NCBI GenBank assembly: GCA_018401455.1
Contig: JAGYKU010000008.1
Location: 1-64,000, forward strand
Source: Flavobacteriales bacterium
Lineage (GTDB): Bacteria; Bacteroidota; Bacteroidia; Flavobacteriales_D; Parvicellaceae
DNA length: 64,000 nt
Direction of reading: 5' to 3'
This document shows positions 27,376 to 37,322 of this stretch, one piece after another. The stretch's first letter is position 1, and every line of letters begins with the position of its first letter. Below the pieces are notes generated by a model. The model had not been told where the DNA came from. It worked only from the letters and a program-made list of their open reading frames with translations, and ran no database searches. The position numbers and the translations under genes are program-made.

Positions 27376-27624
27376 ATGGCACTAACCAACAATGACGTTC
27401 TAAAAAAACTAAGAGTAGCACTTCAGCTAAGAGATGACGATATTATTGAAATTCTCGCATTGGTAGATTTCAAAGTTACCAAAACAGAGATTAGTGCTTT
27501 TTTTAGAAAAGAAGGACATCCCAATTATAGAGAATTACACGATCAAATTTTGAGAAACTTTTTGAATGGGTTGGTGATTTACAAAAGAGGTGTAAAGGAG
27601 GAAACTGCTGATGACAAAAAGTGA
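27376..27624 (+). CDS. DUF1456 (YehS-like) family protein, single-domain form
   Basis: 82-residue protein. MALTNNDVLKKLRVALQLRDDDIIEILALVDFKVTKTEISAFFRKE is the DUF1456 pattern. E. coli YehS carries two such repeats in about 156 residues; this has one, which is common in Bacteroidota. Function unknown. It follows the rplS terminator, so it probably has its own promoter. Confidence 0.85.
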   Translation: MALTNNDVLKKLRVALQLRDDDIIEILALVDFKVTKTEISAFFRKEGHPNYRELHDQILRNFLNGLVIYKRGVKEETADDKK

Positions 27625-27748
27625 AAACCACCTATTTTCCCTTTCCTTGCTTTATAATCAGTAAAATCAAGAAGTTATTTTTGAGTCATAGATGGTTTTC
27701 GATTGCAAGTATAAATAATATTTTTGAATCCGAACACTTTTTATCTGT

Positions 27749-28675
27749 TCAAAACAATTCTGCTATCATACATCTTACGCTCCCTCCACCATATAATTCA
27801 ATGGTTGGAATTGAAATAGGCAAAAGCAAATCATTGTGTTTTTGAAGTAAACTCATTTGAGTTTCATCCAAACTATCAAAAGCCAGTTGACTCATTACTA
27901 GAACTGTTTGTCTTTTTTTATTGATCAATTGCAACATATTTCCAGCAAAATTTTGATAGGTTTGCGCTAAGTCAATTTCTATAATTTCTTTTTGAGTATT
28001 TGAAAAACTTTTACGAACGATTTCTTGGTCGTTTGAAGCAATAGAATCCATACAAATTACAACAAAAGTCTTTCCCACACACATCATTACATTGGTGTGG
28101 TATATCAATTCCTTTTGAGAACCATACGCTTCAAAAATTACAGGTGTATAGTTCATCTTTTCGCACCAGAGATGCACCAACTCTTTGGAAGTTCTCTCAG
28201 AGATGGCAGCATAAGCGATTTTATTGAACCTATCCAAAACCAAACTTCCAGTTCCTTCGAGAATTTTTGATTTTTCTTGTTCTTCGAAATGTTCTAATGC
28301 AATATGATTCGAGTATCCATAAACTTTAATAAGTGATTCAATTATATCAAATCTTCTTTCCCTTCTTCTATTCAAAGTGAGCATAGGATAGGTAATAATT
28401 GTTTTGGAATGCGTAGAAAACCAGTTGTTAGGGAAAATAGCATCTGGGGTTAACGCCTCTTGTTCATCATCAAAAATCAAGACATCAATTTCATTTTGAT
28501 GTAGCAATGCAACCATTTGGTTAAACTCTATACTCACTTTTTCTTGTATTCCGTTGATTTCCTGATCGTTTTCGGGCTTGTTTTGAAAGGAATTTGTCAG
28601 AGCAGTTTCAGGATTGTATCCAAAATTTGATGGACGAATCATTAAGATGCTTGAAGTGAGATATTTTTCTTTCAT
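27749..28675 (-). CDS. ctlX: arginine deiminase-related protein, citrulline utilisation hydrolase type (CtlX)
   Basis: Guanidine-modifying (amidinotransferase/hydrolase) fold, 308 residues. Likely catalytic residues: TPDAIFPNNWFSTH (acid), IYHTNVMMCVG (His) and the C-terminal nucleophile Cys in YGGGSVRCMIAELF. This arrangement matches the CtlX family described as a citrulline hydrolase; arginine or a related substrate is possible. Last gene of an operon with the ZIP transporter (10-bp gap) and the FtsB/DivIC-like gene. No other arginine catabolic gene is adjacent. Confidence 0.8.
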   Translation of the reverse strand: MKEKYLTSSILMIRPSNFGYNPETALTNSFQNKPENDQEINGIQEKVSIEFNQMVALLHQNEIDVLIFDDEQEALTPDAIFPNNWFSTHSKTIITYPMLTLNRRRERRFDIIESLIKVYGYSNHIALEHFEEQEKSKILEGTGSLVLDRFNKIAYAAISERTSKELVHLWCEKMNYTPVIFEAYGSQKELIYHTNVMMCVGKTFVVICMDSIASNDQEIVRKSFSNTQKEIIEIDLAQTYQNFAGNMLQLINKKRQTVLVMSQLAFDSLDETQMSLLQKHNDLLLPISIPTIELYGGGSVRCMIAELF

Positions 28676-28685
28676 TTTAAAAATA

Positions 28686-29573
28686 TTAACCTAAACCAGT
28701 ATCAAGTGCCATCATTAAAACAAAACCTATCATGAAACCTAACACTGCTAAATCTGAGTGTTTGTCTCTTTGTGTTTCGGGAATTACTTCTTCAACTACC
28801 ACATAAATCATTGCACCAGCAGCAAATGCTAAAGCATAAGGAAGAATAGGTTCAAAATGCAATACTGCTAATGCTCCAATTACACCAGCAATTGGTTCAA
28901 CAACAGCTGACAACTGTCCATACCAGAAACTCTTTCTTCTTGAGATTCCTTCTCTTCTTAAAGGCATCGCTACAGCAAATCCTTCTGGAAAATTTTGAAT
29001 ACCAATTCCCAAAGCAATAATCATAGCGTTGTTAATCATATCAAAATCTCCTACGGTATTTCCCACAAATGCAGCACCGAACACAATTCCAACTGCCAAA
29101 CCTTCTGGGATGTTGTGCATTGTTATAGCTAATACCAATAAGGTAGTTCTGTGCCAAGTGGTTTTAGGACCTTCTGCATTTTTAAAATTAATATGTAAAT
29201 GAGGCATCAATTTGTCTAGTCCAAAAAGAAATAAAGCCCCTAAACTAAATCCTATCACTGCTGGACCTACTTTTTCGAAACCTGTTCCTGCAGTATCTTC
29301 AATTGCCGGCATCAATAATCCAAAACAACTTGCAGCAACCATCACACCTCCCGTAAAACCAAGCATTGTATCCAATACCACTCTGTTTAATGATTTGAAA
29401 AAGAAAACCATTCCTGCACCAGCAGCAGTAAGCAACCAAGTAAATGTTGTGGCAATCAAAGCAGCATAAACTGGAGGAATTGTAGAGAAAAAAGCGACCA
29501 AATCATACCATAAACCTGGTGGTAAAACTTCTGGACTGTTTAATGTAGCATCAACAACTTCATTCATATACAA
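28686..29573 (-). CDS. ZIP family divalent metal transporter
   Basis: 295-residue polytopic membrane protein. The ZIP metal-site helices are clear: AITMHNIPEGLAVGIVFG near residue 150 and GIQNFPEGFAVAMPL near 190. A final helix carries VVEEVIPE. It resembles ZupT-type importers of zinc or other divalent metals. The gene lies 6 bp after the FtsB/DivIC-like gene and 10 bp before ctlX; the operon mixes unrelated functions. Confidence 0.9.
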   Translation of the reverse strand: MYMNEVVDATLNSPEVLPPGLWYDLVAFFSTIPPVYAALIATTFTWLLTAAGAGMVFFFKSLNRVVLDTMLGFTGGVMVAASCFGLLMPAIEDTAGTGFEKVGPAVIGFSLGALFLFGLDKLMPHLHINFKNAEGPKTTWHRTTLLVLAITMHNIPEGLAVGIVFGAAFVGNTVGDFDMINNAMIIALGIGIQNFPEGFAVAMPLRREGISRRKSFWYGQLSAVVEPIAGVIGALAVLHFEPILPYALAFAAGAMIYVVVEEVIPETQRDKHSDLAVLGFMIGFVLMMALDTGLG

Positions 29574-29579
29574 GTATTG

Positions 29580-29882
29580 TTATTTCTTATCTTCTTCCAT
29601 AAATAGAAAAACAACTTCATTGTTTTTTTTCATTTTATAGGTTTCTCTAGCAAAGATTTCCAAAGCCTTAGGATCTGTAGTCAGTTCAGTAGTTTTAATT
29701 TTAATTTCCTCGATCTCAACTTCTTTTCTGTTATTTTCTGTTTTGATTTCGTTGAGTTGTGAATGGTATTTATATAGTCTGAAGATATTGGTGTCTTCAA
29801 AAAATAAAAGTATTACAAGCAAAGCCAAACTTGAAAGAATGTATTTATTTTTGATATATGGTATTGCTTTCTTAAGTTTCAT
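29580..29882 (-). CDS. FtsB/DivIC family septum formation initiator
   Basis: 100-residue bitopic protein: basic cytosolic start, one membrane helix (YILSSLALLVILLFF), then a coiled coil (about residues 38-70, LNEIKTENNRKEVEIEEIKI) and ARETYKMKKNNEVVF near the end, the usual FtsB/DivIC tail. Members join FtsL and FtsQ in the divisome. First gene of the operon with ZIP and ctlX. Confidence 0.85.
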   Translation of the reverse strand: MKLKKAIPYIKNKYILSSLALLVILLFFEDTNIFRLYKYHSQLNEIKTENNRKEVEIEEIKIKTTELTTDPKALEIFARETYKMKKNNEVVFLFMEEDKK

Positions 29883-29905
29883 TATTTTTGACGTAATTTA
29901 CAAAA

Positions 29906-29913
29906 CAAAATTA
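29906..29913 (-). promoter_or_regulatory. promoter -7 box of the DivIC-ZIP-ctlX operon
   Basis: Reverse-strand TAATTTTG, perfect TAnnTTTG, 23 bases before the ATG. Confidence 0.6.
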
Positions 29914-29976
29914 TAAAGATTAGTTGAACTAGTGCGTTAAGAAGCTTAATATTTTAAACATCAACTTGTGAGTAGT

Positions 29977-30990
29977 ACTTTGAACATTCAGAAATATATA
30001 GTCTCCATTTTTTAGAGGTGTTCATTATCGCTTTAGGGCTGTTTATTTTCTATATTTTTCCATTTACTTCTTTTTATTTTAGAGGTTTTGATGATTATGG
30101 TTTGGCTGATGTTTATCCCTAACAACAATTTCAACTTTTTATTTTTGGATTAGGCTTACATCATACTTGTACCATACATTCTCATTTATAAAGTTAAAAA
30201 AGGGGAAAATACAAAAGCCTATCAATTGTATGAAATGATTTCCAAAAAAAGGAAAACACCTTCCTTTAAACAAATTATATTAACATTTTTATTAAAACTG
30301 CTTTTTATTCCAATCATGTTTCATGGAGTTGTAGCCTACAGTGAATTGATATATGATAACATTTTGTTATTTTCAAAGAATGGTGTTCCAGAGGGTTCAT
30401 TTGTACAATGGATTAATAATTTGGTTTTTCCAATGTACGTATATGTAACATTATGGATTGCATTATCTGTTTATCTTTTTGGATATTGTGTTGAAAGTGA
30501 TAAAATTGGAAGTAAAATTAAGTCGATAGACACCACTTTTTTTGGATGGATAGTTACCATTATGTGTTATGCTCCGTTGTATGAAATAGTTTTTTATGTA
30601 ATTCCCAAAGCAGACCAAGACTTTGCGTTTTTCAAGAATGAAGAAATTACGGCTATGGTTAGAGTTTTTATTATGTTGGTAATACTTTTCAAAACTTGGA
30701 CGATTTTTTCATTGGGAACAAAATCTTCAAATTTGACCAATAGAGGAATCGTGACACACGGAGCATATAGATTTGTAAGGCATCCGCATTATCTAGCTAA
30801 ACTTATTGTTTGGTGGATCTGTGTTTTACCATCTGCATGGCAACATCCGTGGCTTTTTGGAGGAATGGTTTTCTGGACGATGATTTATGTACTAAGAGCA
30901 CTAACAGAAGAAGATCATCTCAAAAAAGATATTGATTACCAAAATTATATGCAAAAAGTAAAATGGAGGTTTATTCCAAGGGTTTATTGA
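29977..30990 (+). pseudogene. isoprenylcysteine methyltransferase-like membrane protein, N-terminus disrupted
   Basis: An intact frame (30226-30990, 254 residues) encodes several membrane helices and a C-terminal ICMT/PEMT-like domain: GTKSSNLTNRGIVTHGAYRF, VRHPHYLAKLIVWW and LTEEDHLKKD. The expected N-terminal part is upstream but broken. EVFIIALGLFIFYIFPFTSF runs to an in-frame TAA near 30120, and the frame shifts near 30153 before AYIILVPYILIYKVKKGEN joins the intact part. One extra G at 30152-30154 would explain the shift. Whether the 254-residue product is made is unclear. Confidence 0.65.
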
Positions 30991-31467
30991 AAAAAATAGA
31001 ACACTGATAACACAGATTGAGCGGATTTTCGCTGATTTAATTTTCGTTGAAAATAAAAGTAAAATAAAGTCAGAATGAAACTAGTAAAAATGATATTTTG
31101 ATTGGATTTAAACTTAGTAATGATGATTTTTAAATTGATTTCAAAAAAAATCAGCGTTTATCATAATATTTCCCGTCATCTTCATATTATGAGTTGAAAA
31201 AATAGAACACTGATAACACAGATTGAGCGGATTTTCGCTGATTTAATTTCGTTGAAAATAAAAGTAAAATAAAGTCAGAATGAAACTAGTAAAAATGATA
31301 TTTTGATTGGATTTAAACTTAGTAATGATGATTTTTAAATTGATTTCAAAAAAAAATCAGCGTTTATCATAATATTTCCCGTCATCTTCATATTATGAGT
31401 TGAAAAAATAGAACACTGATAACACAGATTGAGCGGATTTTCGCTGATTTAATTCCGTTGAAAACAA
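30991..31467. repeat. 206-bp tandem repeat, 2.3 copies
   Basis: The unit beginning AATAGAACACTGATAACACA starts at 30995, 31201 and 31407, exactly 206 bp apart. The first two copies differ at only a few positions; the third breaks off after about 60 bp. Each unit contains inverted segments (CGCTGATTT near the left, AAATCAGCG near the right). Confidence 0.9.
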
Positions 31468-31492
31468 TAGTAAAGCACTATGCTTTATAAGA

Positions 31493-31711
31493 TTATTTTT
31501 CAGGCTTAAAAATCGATTTAATAATATTAAACAGCATAAAACCTCCCCAAAGCCATAGAGCCCAAATAACAAAACATCCAATTATAAAAGCAATTTTGAA
31601 TTGATGGTTGGTCTGAGTAGCAATGAATGTATGTTCATATCCAAAAATTGTCCAATATAAAAATATTAACCATATTGGCCCTTCTGTAATTCCTTTTCTA
31701 TATTTTAACAT
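31493..31711 (-). CDS. small hypothetical membrane protein
   Basis: 72 residues with two likely membrane helices (PIWLIFLYWTIFGY; FKIAFIIGCFVIWALWLWGG) and a basic end. It is 3 bp downstream of the ompA-like gene on the same strand, so probably cotranscribed. Family not recognised. It ends beside the 206-bp repeat. Confidence 0.55.
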   Translation of the reverse strand: MLKYRKGITEGPIWLIFLYWTIFGYEHTFIATQTNHQFKIAFIIGCFVIWALWLWGGFMLFNIIKSIFKPEK

Positions 31712-31714
31712 TGT

Positions 31715-32401
31715 TTAATTCAAAATCCTAACTTCAGTTCTACGGTTTTGTTTCCTGCCAGTTTCAATACTATTGTCAGCTAATGGTTGCGTGTCGCCAT
31801 AACCTTTTGCTAAAACTCTAGACTTATTAATGCCTTTTTTTATGAGATAATTTTGAACAGAGATAGCTCTTTCTTCGGAAAGTTTTTGATTACTTTCTTT
31901 ATTGCCTACATTATCAGTGTGTCCCGCTATTTCAATTTTGAGTGTTGGTTTTAGATTCATCATAGCAACTAAATCATTGAGTTCTGAAAATGAACTAGAT
32001 TTTATTGTTGATTTTCCCGTATCGAACAAAACATTATTTAAAGTGAAACTTTTCGGAGGTTCAATCATAATTTGAATTTCACTTTTTGAATACATTTGAT
32101 TTGCTTCAATTTTGGGGATTTCAAATGTGCTGTATTCTGCGGTTTGTCCTACGCTTTTAATTTTGATATCATAAGTTGCAGCGCCTGGTAAATCAACGTT
32201 AAAAATACCTTTAACATTACTCACTCCTGTGTAAGTTTTCTTGGTTGATTGATTCACAAATATGATTTGCTCCCCTTTAAGTGGTTTGTTGTTGAAATTT
32301 GATACAAAAACTTCAATTGGAGCAGAAGGTGCTTGAGACCAAAAAGCTTGAGGTAGTAATAAGGATAATAAAAAAATGCTTGTAGTGATAATAGTTTTCA
32401 T
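31715..32401 (-). CDS. OmpA family outer-membrane/peptidoglycan-binding protein
   Basis: 228 residues: signal peptide (TSIFLLSLLLPQAFW), a CarboxypepD_reg-like beta-sandwich (about residues 28-95), then an OmpA C-terminal domain (about 118-228). The latter has LFDTGKSTIKSSSFSEL, IEIAGHTDNVGNKESNQKLS, ERAISVQNYLIKKGI and GRKQNRRTEVRIL. The conserved Asp and Arg for diaminopimelate binding are present. Likely tethers the envelope to peptidoglycan. Confidence 0.9.
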   Translation of the reverse strand: MKTIITTSIFLLSLLLPQAFWSQAPSAPIEVFVSNFNNKPLKGEQIIFVNQSTKKTYTGVSNVKGIFNVDLPGAATYDIKIKSVGQTAEYSTFEIPKIEANQMYSKSEIQIMIEPPKSFTLNNVLFDTGKSTIKSSSFSELNDLVAMMNLKPTLKIEIAGHTDNVGNKESNQKLSEERAISVQNYLIKKGINKSRVLAKGYGDTQPLADNSIETGRKQNRRTEVRILN

Positions 32402-32515
32402 AAATTTAAGAATAAATGGGTTTATATCAATTGTAATGCCTTAACTTTATAAAGATACAAAATATTAATTTGAGTATATATTTTTTTTAAAGTTTTAGGT
32501 GAAATTACATGAAAA

Positions 32516-34858
32516 TCACCTAATAATCATAACCTTGGTGGAAACTTTGCTTCTTCCATCAGTACTCACTCCAAAGATGAAGTAAATACCAGTAACAACA
32601 GGATTGCCATACATGTCGGTTCCATCCCATACTGCCTGCCCACCAAGAGACATCGTGTTTTTTACCAACTGTCCAGCAGCATCAGTGATTTTTATATCAC
32701 TATCTTCCATAAGCCCAATAATTCCAATTAAGCCAGTGAATTCTGGTCTTACAGGGTTGGGGAAACAATATACATCGTCAAATTGTGGATTGGGATTAGT
32801 GGCACTTCCTCTATATCCAATAATTCCTCTGTCTGTACCGATAAATAACTCTCCAGATAAGTAATTCATGGCAAGAGAAAGGACGTTGTTGGAGAAAATG
32901 GGACTGTTGTTAGTGTTGAAAGCATTAATTTGTTCTGTTCCGTCTTCAGACATTAAAAAAACTCCTCCAGAAGATGTTCCAAACCATTTTCTATTTGCTC
33001 CATCCACAAGAATAGACGAAATGTTTTGAGTTTCTAATAGATATTGATAAGAACCGTCTTGAAGAAGCAACACTTGTTGTCCATCAAAATTTGAATTGTT
33101 ACTAAAAATAGCCGAAGGAGAATAAAACACCACAGGACCTTTGTCCGTTCCAACCCAAACCTCTAAATCTTGATCTTGAACAATAGTATTGATATTGTTG
33201 GATTGAAGATTTCCGTTTCCCTCACTTAAAGTAAGTAATCTGAATTCGTCATCGCTTGGATCTTCTGGAGTGTTATTATAATTATACACTACAATTCCTT
33301 TACCTCTTATACCTAGCCAAATATTGTTTGTTTCTTTTTCTATGAGCATAGAAGTGATTACAGCATTATTTCCTGCTGCACCAATACTAAAAGAGTAAGA
33401 ATCCCCTTCAGGCGTAATGAGTACTAAAGGCTTTGAAGTAAACGAGTTGGCTGCCCAAATGTTTCCTTTGGAGTCGAACTCAGCAGCGCTTACTTTCACT
33501 TGATTATTTCCATGAAGTAAACTGATACTTAATTCAGAATTCCAATAACTATATCTTGCTTTAAAATTTCCGTCTTTGTATTCTAGTAAACCACCATAGA
33601 AGGAGCAATATAATGCATGGTTTTCATCTCTAGGATTTACAGAAGTATAAATAAAATCAAAACTCGAATCTGCAGGAATATTATTATCAATATTAGGGTT
33701 AAAAGTCTTCCATTCAATTTGGTCAAAACTCATTACGCCATTATTGTTGAATGAATTGTTCCATGCAGTTCCACTAACTTTGCCAGACGCGACATATATT
33801 TTATCTTTAGATGATGACATTTGAAAACAATCATTTGTGTTGGGACCTTGCAATAAATAATTTTTGTGAAAGGTATTGTCTATACTTTTATTAAGTCCCA
33901 AAAAACCATCAGCAACCCAATGATTGTTGCCATCCCAAATGGCATGATTAGCATTGATTGGATTGGCATATGCATATGTAAACAATCGCTCAACTTCTTG
34001 ATGATTAGTGTCGTATTCAGAAACATTGTAATTCTGTGTTATTAATACCGAATAATTAGTTTTGGTTTCGACAGCAAAAAAGTTGTCATTATCTAATTGT
34101 GTTACATAATTATAATTTGCATCTAATATTTTTAAAGTGTCATCAGCGAAATTCGGTAATTGATTAATGAGATAAATAAAATTATTTTGTGCATGAACTA
34201 CTTGGAATGTTGTATTCGAATTGCTAAAAGTATTGACTTGTTGCCAATTATTAAAATCTGCCAAGAAAGGAGCAGATAGTGGAGCTTTATAAAGTCCGTT
34301 TTGTGTTGCTGCAATTATATCGTCACCGTTTATTGCGATATCGTAAACCGTTAATTGACTTCCAGAACTTCCAATTATATAGGTGTCTTTTACCTCATTT
34401 TTGCTTATATCTAAAACTACAATTCCAAATCCACATGCCAAATAACTTAAATTCCCTTCAGAGTGAATATTGTAAATTGTTTTGTCGCCAGTTATATTGC
34501 TTTTAAGAATTGCATTTATATTTGAAATTCTTCCACCTTGAATAAGGTCGATATTGCCATTTTGGTAGCCAATAATTAATGTTTTGTTCTTAGAGTTTAC
34601 CCCAATAGTTTGAATAGTAAAATCACTTAATCCTGTTACGGTTGTATATCTTTCTATAGTTTCATCTAATTCATCTACACTAAATAAAGCAAATGGTGAA
34701 GCTGCGAAACAAACTTTGTCTAACTTGGCAACTTTTATAATATTACTATAAGGTAAGTGGTCGCGCCACATTCCAATGCCGAAATCTTGACAAATAAATC
34801 TTTGCGCAAAAGTAAAACTTACTAAAAGTAGTATTAAGTATTTAAAATTTCGATTCAA
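32516..34858 (-). CDS. porZ: PorZ-like type IX secretion system protein
   Basis: 780-residue exported protein. In Porphyromonas gingivalis PorZ is a surface part of the T9SS attachment complex that helps deliver anionic LPS to the sortase PorU. Evidence: signal peptide, then GIGMWRDHLPYSNIIKVAKL, the characteristic PorZ start; two large regions of beta-propeller-like repeats (VWVGTDKGPVVFY, LFIGTDRGIIGYRG); and a C-terminal domain resembling a T9SS CTD (VYCFPNPVRPEF ... GIYFIFGVS ... KVMIIR). Length matches PG1604 (about 776). No other por gene is nearby. Confidence 0.85.
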   Translation of the reverse strand: MNRNFKYLILLLVSFTFAQRFICQDFGIGMWRDHLPYSNIIKVAKLDKVCFAASPFALFSVDELDETIERYTTVTGLSDFTIQTIGVNSKNKTLIIGYQNGNIDLIQGGRISNINAILKSNITGDKTIYNIHSEGNLSYLACGFGIVVLDISKNEVKDTYIIGSSGSQLTVYDIAINGDDIIAATQNGLYKAPLSAPFLADFNNWQQVNTFSNSNTTFQVVHAQNNFIYLINQLPNFADDTLKILDANYNYVTQLDNDNFFAVETKTNYSVLITQNYNVSEYDTNHQEVERLFTYAYANPINANHAIWDGNNHWVADGFLGLNKSIDNTFHKNYLLQGPNTNDCFQMSSSKDKIYVASGKVSGTAWNNSFNNNGVMSFDQIEWKTFNPNIDNNIPADSSFDFIYTSVNPRDENHALYCSFYGGLLEYKDGNFKARYSYWNSELSISLLHGNNQVKVSAAEFDSKGNIWAANSFTSKPLVLITPEGDSYSFSIGAAGNNAVITSMLIEKETNNIWLGIRGKGIVVYNYNNTPEDPSDDEFRLLTLSEGNGNLQSNNINTIVQDQDLEVWVGTDKGPVVFYSPSAIFSNNSNFDGQQVLLLQDGSYQYLLETQNISSILVDGANRKWFGTSSGGVFLMSEDGTEQINAFNTNNSPIFSNNVLSLAMNYLSGELFIGTDRGIIGYRGSATNPNPQFDDVYCFPNPVRPEFTGLIGIIGLMEDSDIKITDAAGQLVKNTMSLGGQAVWDGTDMYGNPVVTGIYFIFGVSTDGRSKVSTKVMIIR

Positions 34859-34936
34859 AATGTATTGATAATATAATTTATAACAGATTTTTCAGGAATG
34901 TATTGTTGTAACGAAATAAAATATTCATAGAAAACA

Positions 34937-34974
34937 AAAGTCCCAATCAAATGTTTGATTGAGACTTTAAAATA
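34937..34974 (-). terminator. pruA terminator
   Basis: AAAGTCCCAATCAAA / TTTGATTGAGACTTT stem with a 3-nt loop region, 8 bp after the pruA stop. Confidence 0.85.
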
Positions 34975-34981
34975 TAGTTGA

Positions 34982-36610
34982 TTAACCCAAAAATGGATAT
35001 CTGTAATCTACTGGAGGTACAAATGTTTCTTTGATAGTTCTAGGTGACACCCATCTCAATAAATTCAAGTACGAACCAGCCTTGTCATTGGTTCCACTTC
35101 CTCTTGCACCTCCAAAAGGTTGTTGTCCAACAACGGCTCCTGTTGGTTTGTCATTTACGTAAAAGTTTCCAGCTGCATTTTCCAATAATTTAGTTGCAGT
35201 TGCAATAGCATATCTATCTCCTGAGAAAATAGCACCTGTAAGTGCATATTCTGATGTTTCATCGAGAAGTTTTAAAGTGTTTTCAAAATCATCAGCCTCA
35301 TAAACGAAAATAGTCATTACAGGACCAAAAATTTCTTCACACATGGTTTTGAATTTTGGATTTTTGGTTACTACAACAGTTGGTTCAATAAAATACCCAC
35401 ATGATTTATCATAGTTTCCTCCAGCAACAATCTCTGCATCATCACTTGATTTGATATAATCTATATAGCCTGCAATTTTGTCGAATGCTTTTTCATCAAT
35501 TACTGCATTAATAAAGTTCGAAGGGTTTTCTGGAGAACCCATTTTGAATGACTTCACATCTTCAATTACTTTATTGATTACTTCTTCAGCCATGTTTGAA
35601 GGAAGGTAAGCTCTTGAAGCAGCCGAACATTTTTGACCTTGAAATTCGAATGCACCTCTAGAGATTCCAGTTGCTACCTCCATTGGATTGGCAGATTTAT
35701 GAGCTATAATAAAATCTTTTCCTCCAGTTTCTCCTACAATTCGAGGGTAAGTTCTGTATATGTCAATATTGTTTCCAATGGTTTTCCATAAATGTTTGAA
35801 AACTCCAGTAGAACCAGTAAAATGTAAACCAGCAAAATCTTTATGAGAAAAAACCACCTCTCCTAATTCTGGACCATCAACAGATACCATATTAATCACA
35901 CCATCAGGTAATCCTGCTGCTTTGAAAAGTTCCATAATAACTTGCGCAGAATACATTTGACTTTCGGCAGGTTTCCAAACACAAGTATTTCCCATCATAG
36001 CAGCACTTGCTGGAAGATTAGCTGCAATTGCAGTAAAATTGAAAGGTGTAATACAAACCACAAAACCTTCTAGCGGTCTGTACTCTAGTCTGTTCCACAT
36101 TCCAGCATTGCTCTCAGGTTGTTCCATGTAGATTTGTTGCATGTACGATACATTCATTCTCAAAAAGTCAATCAACTCACAAGCGGCATCAATTTCAGCT
36201 TGATATACGTTTTTGGATTGCGCCAACATCGTAGCAGCATTCATTTTATCTCTGAAAGGACCAGCAAGAAGGTCTGCTGCTTTCAAGAAAATAGCGGCTC
36301 TTTGTTCCCAAGGTAGGTTGGACCAGTCGTGTTTTGCAGCCAAAGCGGCATCAACTGCTTTTTTTACATGTGATTTATCTCCGTAGTTGTAGTGTCCCAA
36401 AACTTTATGATGATCATGTGGTGGAGACATTGGTCTTTTGTCAGAAGTTCTAATTTCTTCGCTACCAATATACATCGGAACATCTATTGGTGCTTGGTTG
36501 TACATTGTTTTATATTGTGCAATTAGACTTTTAATTTCTTTTGAACCCGCTGCGTAACTGTTTACAGGTTCATTACTAGGGTAGGGTACTTGATATACTG
36601 CTTTTGGCAT
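34982..36610 (-). CDS. pruA: L-glutamate gamma-semialdehyde dehydrogenase
   Basis: Oxidises glutamate semialdehyde (from proline via P5C) to glutamate with NAD. ALDH-superfamily, 542 residues. Visible: ITPFNFTAIAANLPASAAMM, KPAESQMYSAQ, LHFTGSTGVFKHLW, VGETGGKDF, the catalytic Cys in FEFQGQKCSAASRAY and EIFGPVMTIFVY. The FQGQKCSAASR block and length are typical of P5C dehydrogenase in eukaryotes and Bacteroidota. Proline dehydrogenase is not adjacent. Monocistronic. Confidence 0.95.
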   Translation of the reverse strand: MPKAVYQVPYPSNEPVNSYAAGSKEIKSLIAQYKTMYNQAPIDVPMYIGSEEIRTSDKRPMSPPHDHHKVLGHYNYGDKSHVKKAVDAALAAKHDWSNLPWEQRAAIFLKAADLLAGPFRDKMNAATMLAQSKNVYQAEIDAACELIDFLRMNVSYMQQIYMEQPESNAGMWNRLEYRPLEGFVVCITPFNFTAIAANLPASAAMMGNTCVWKPAESQMYSAQVIMELFKAAGLPDGVINMVSVDGPELGEVVFSHKDFAGLHFTGSTGVFKHLWKTIGNNIDIYRTYPRIVGETGGKDFIIAHKSANPMEVATGISRGAFEFQGQKCSAASRAYLPSNMAEEVINKVIEDVKSFKMGSPENPSNFINAVIDEKAFDKIAGYIDYIKSSDDAEIVAGGNYDKSCGYFIEPTVVVTKNPKFKTMCEEIFGPVMTIFVYEADDFENTLKLLDETSEYALTGAIFSGDRYAIATATKLLENAAGNFYVNDKPTGAVVGQQPFGGARGSGTNDKAGSYLNLLRWVSPRTIKETFVPPVDYRYPFLG

Positions 36611-36648
36611 AATTCTATAATTTTAATGATAAAAAATTTGATACTTTA

Positions 36649-36656
36649 CAAAGTTA
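36649..36656 (-). promoter_or_regulatory. pruA promoter -7 box
   Basis: Reverse-strand TAACTTTG, perfect TAnnTTTG, 38 bases before the ATG. Confidence 0.6.
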
Positions 36657-36782
36657 GCAATCGTAAGCAATTAGAATGTAAATCCAATTGATTATTTGAA
36701 TGGAATTTTGAAATCTGTACCATTTTTTGGTGTTTTTAAACTATTTTAAAAGTATTTTTGATTTTTTAAAAAGCAAAATTAT

Positions 36783-37322
36783 ATGAAAAAAATAATCGCA
36801 TTTTCAGGAAGTAATAGTTATCATTCAATCAATCAAAGTCTGATAAGAGCTGCTGCTCAACTCGTTTCAGGTACCGAAGTTGAGGTGTTAGATTTGAGAG
36901 ATTACCCTGCTCCTGTTTATGGAATTGATTTAGAAAAATCCTCTGGTTTTCCAGAAAACATGGTGGCTTTTCATCAAAAAATGCTCACTGCCGATGGTTT
37001 TATTGTTTCCTCGCCAGAACATAATGGCTCTATGCCCGCAGTTTTAAAGAATACTTTGGATTGGCTATCCAGACAAGAAGGCAAGATATTTCAAGATAAA
37101 CCTGTTGTTTTTCTATCAACAAGCGAAGGAGAAAGGGGAGGAGCATCCGTAATGAAACACATTTTAGAAATCATGCCTTATAGAGGCGCAGTTATAGTTG
37201 GAGGTTTAAGTATTGGAAATTTTAGTCAAAAAATTCAAAATGACCAGTTCGTTGATGAAACTACTAAAGCATCTGTTTTAAAATTAGTAGATGAATTGGT
37301 AATTAAAATTACAGAAAATTAA
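36783..37322 (+). CDS. NAD(P)H-dependent FMN reductase family protein
   Basis: Flavodoxin-like fold, 179 residues. IIAFSGSNSYHSINQSLIRA holds the FMN phosphate loop, and SSPEHNGSMPAVLKNTLDWL is the family signature (SPEYNxSxPxxLKNxxDW). Such enzymes reduce flavins, quinones or chromate; the physiological substrate is unknown. Stands alone. Confidence 0.9.
   Translation: MKKIIAFSGSNSYHSINQSLIRAAAQLVSGTEVEVLDLRDYPAPVYGIDLEKSSGFPENMVAFHQKMLTADGFIVSSPEHNGSMPAVLKNTLDWLSRQEGKIFQDKPVVFLSTSEGERGGASVMKHILEIMPYRGAVIVGGLSIGNFSQKIQNDQFVDETTKASVLKLVDELVIKITEN

Noticed and set aside
27621-27845. ORF after DUF1456
   Set aside because: Low-complexity reading that overlaps the 3' end of ctlX on the other strand; no start or family evidence.
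30991-31467. Insertion sequence
   Set aside because: The 206-bp units have no transposase, and no terminal inverted repeats or target duplication were seen at the outer ends.
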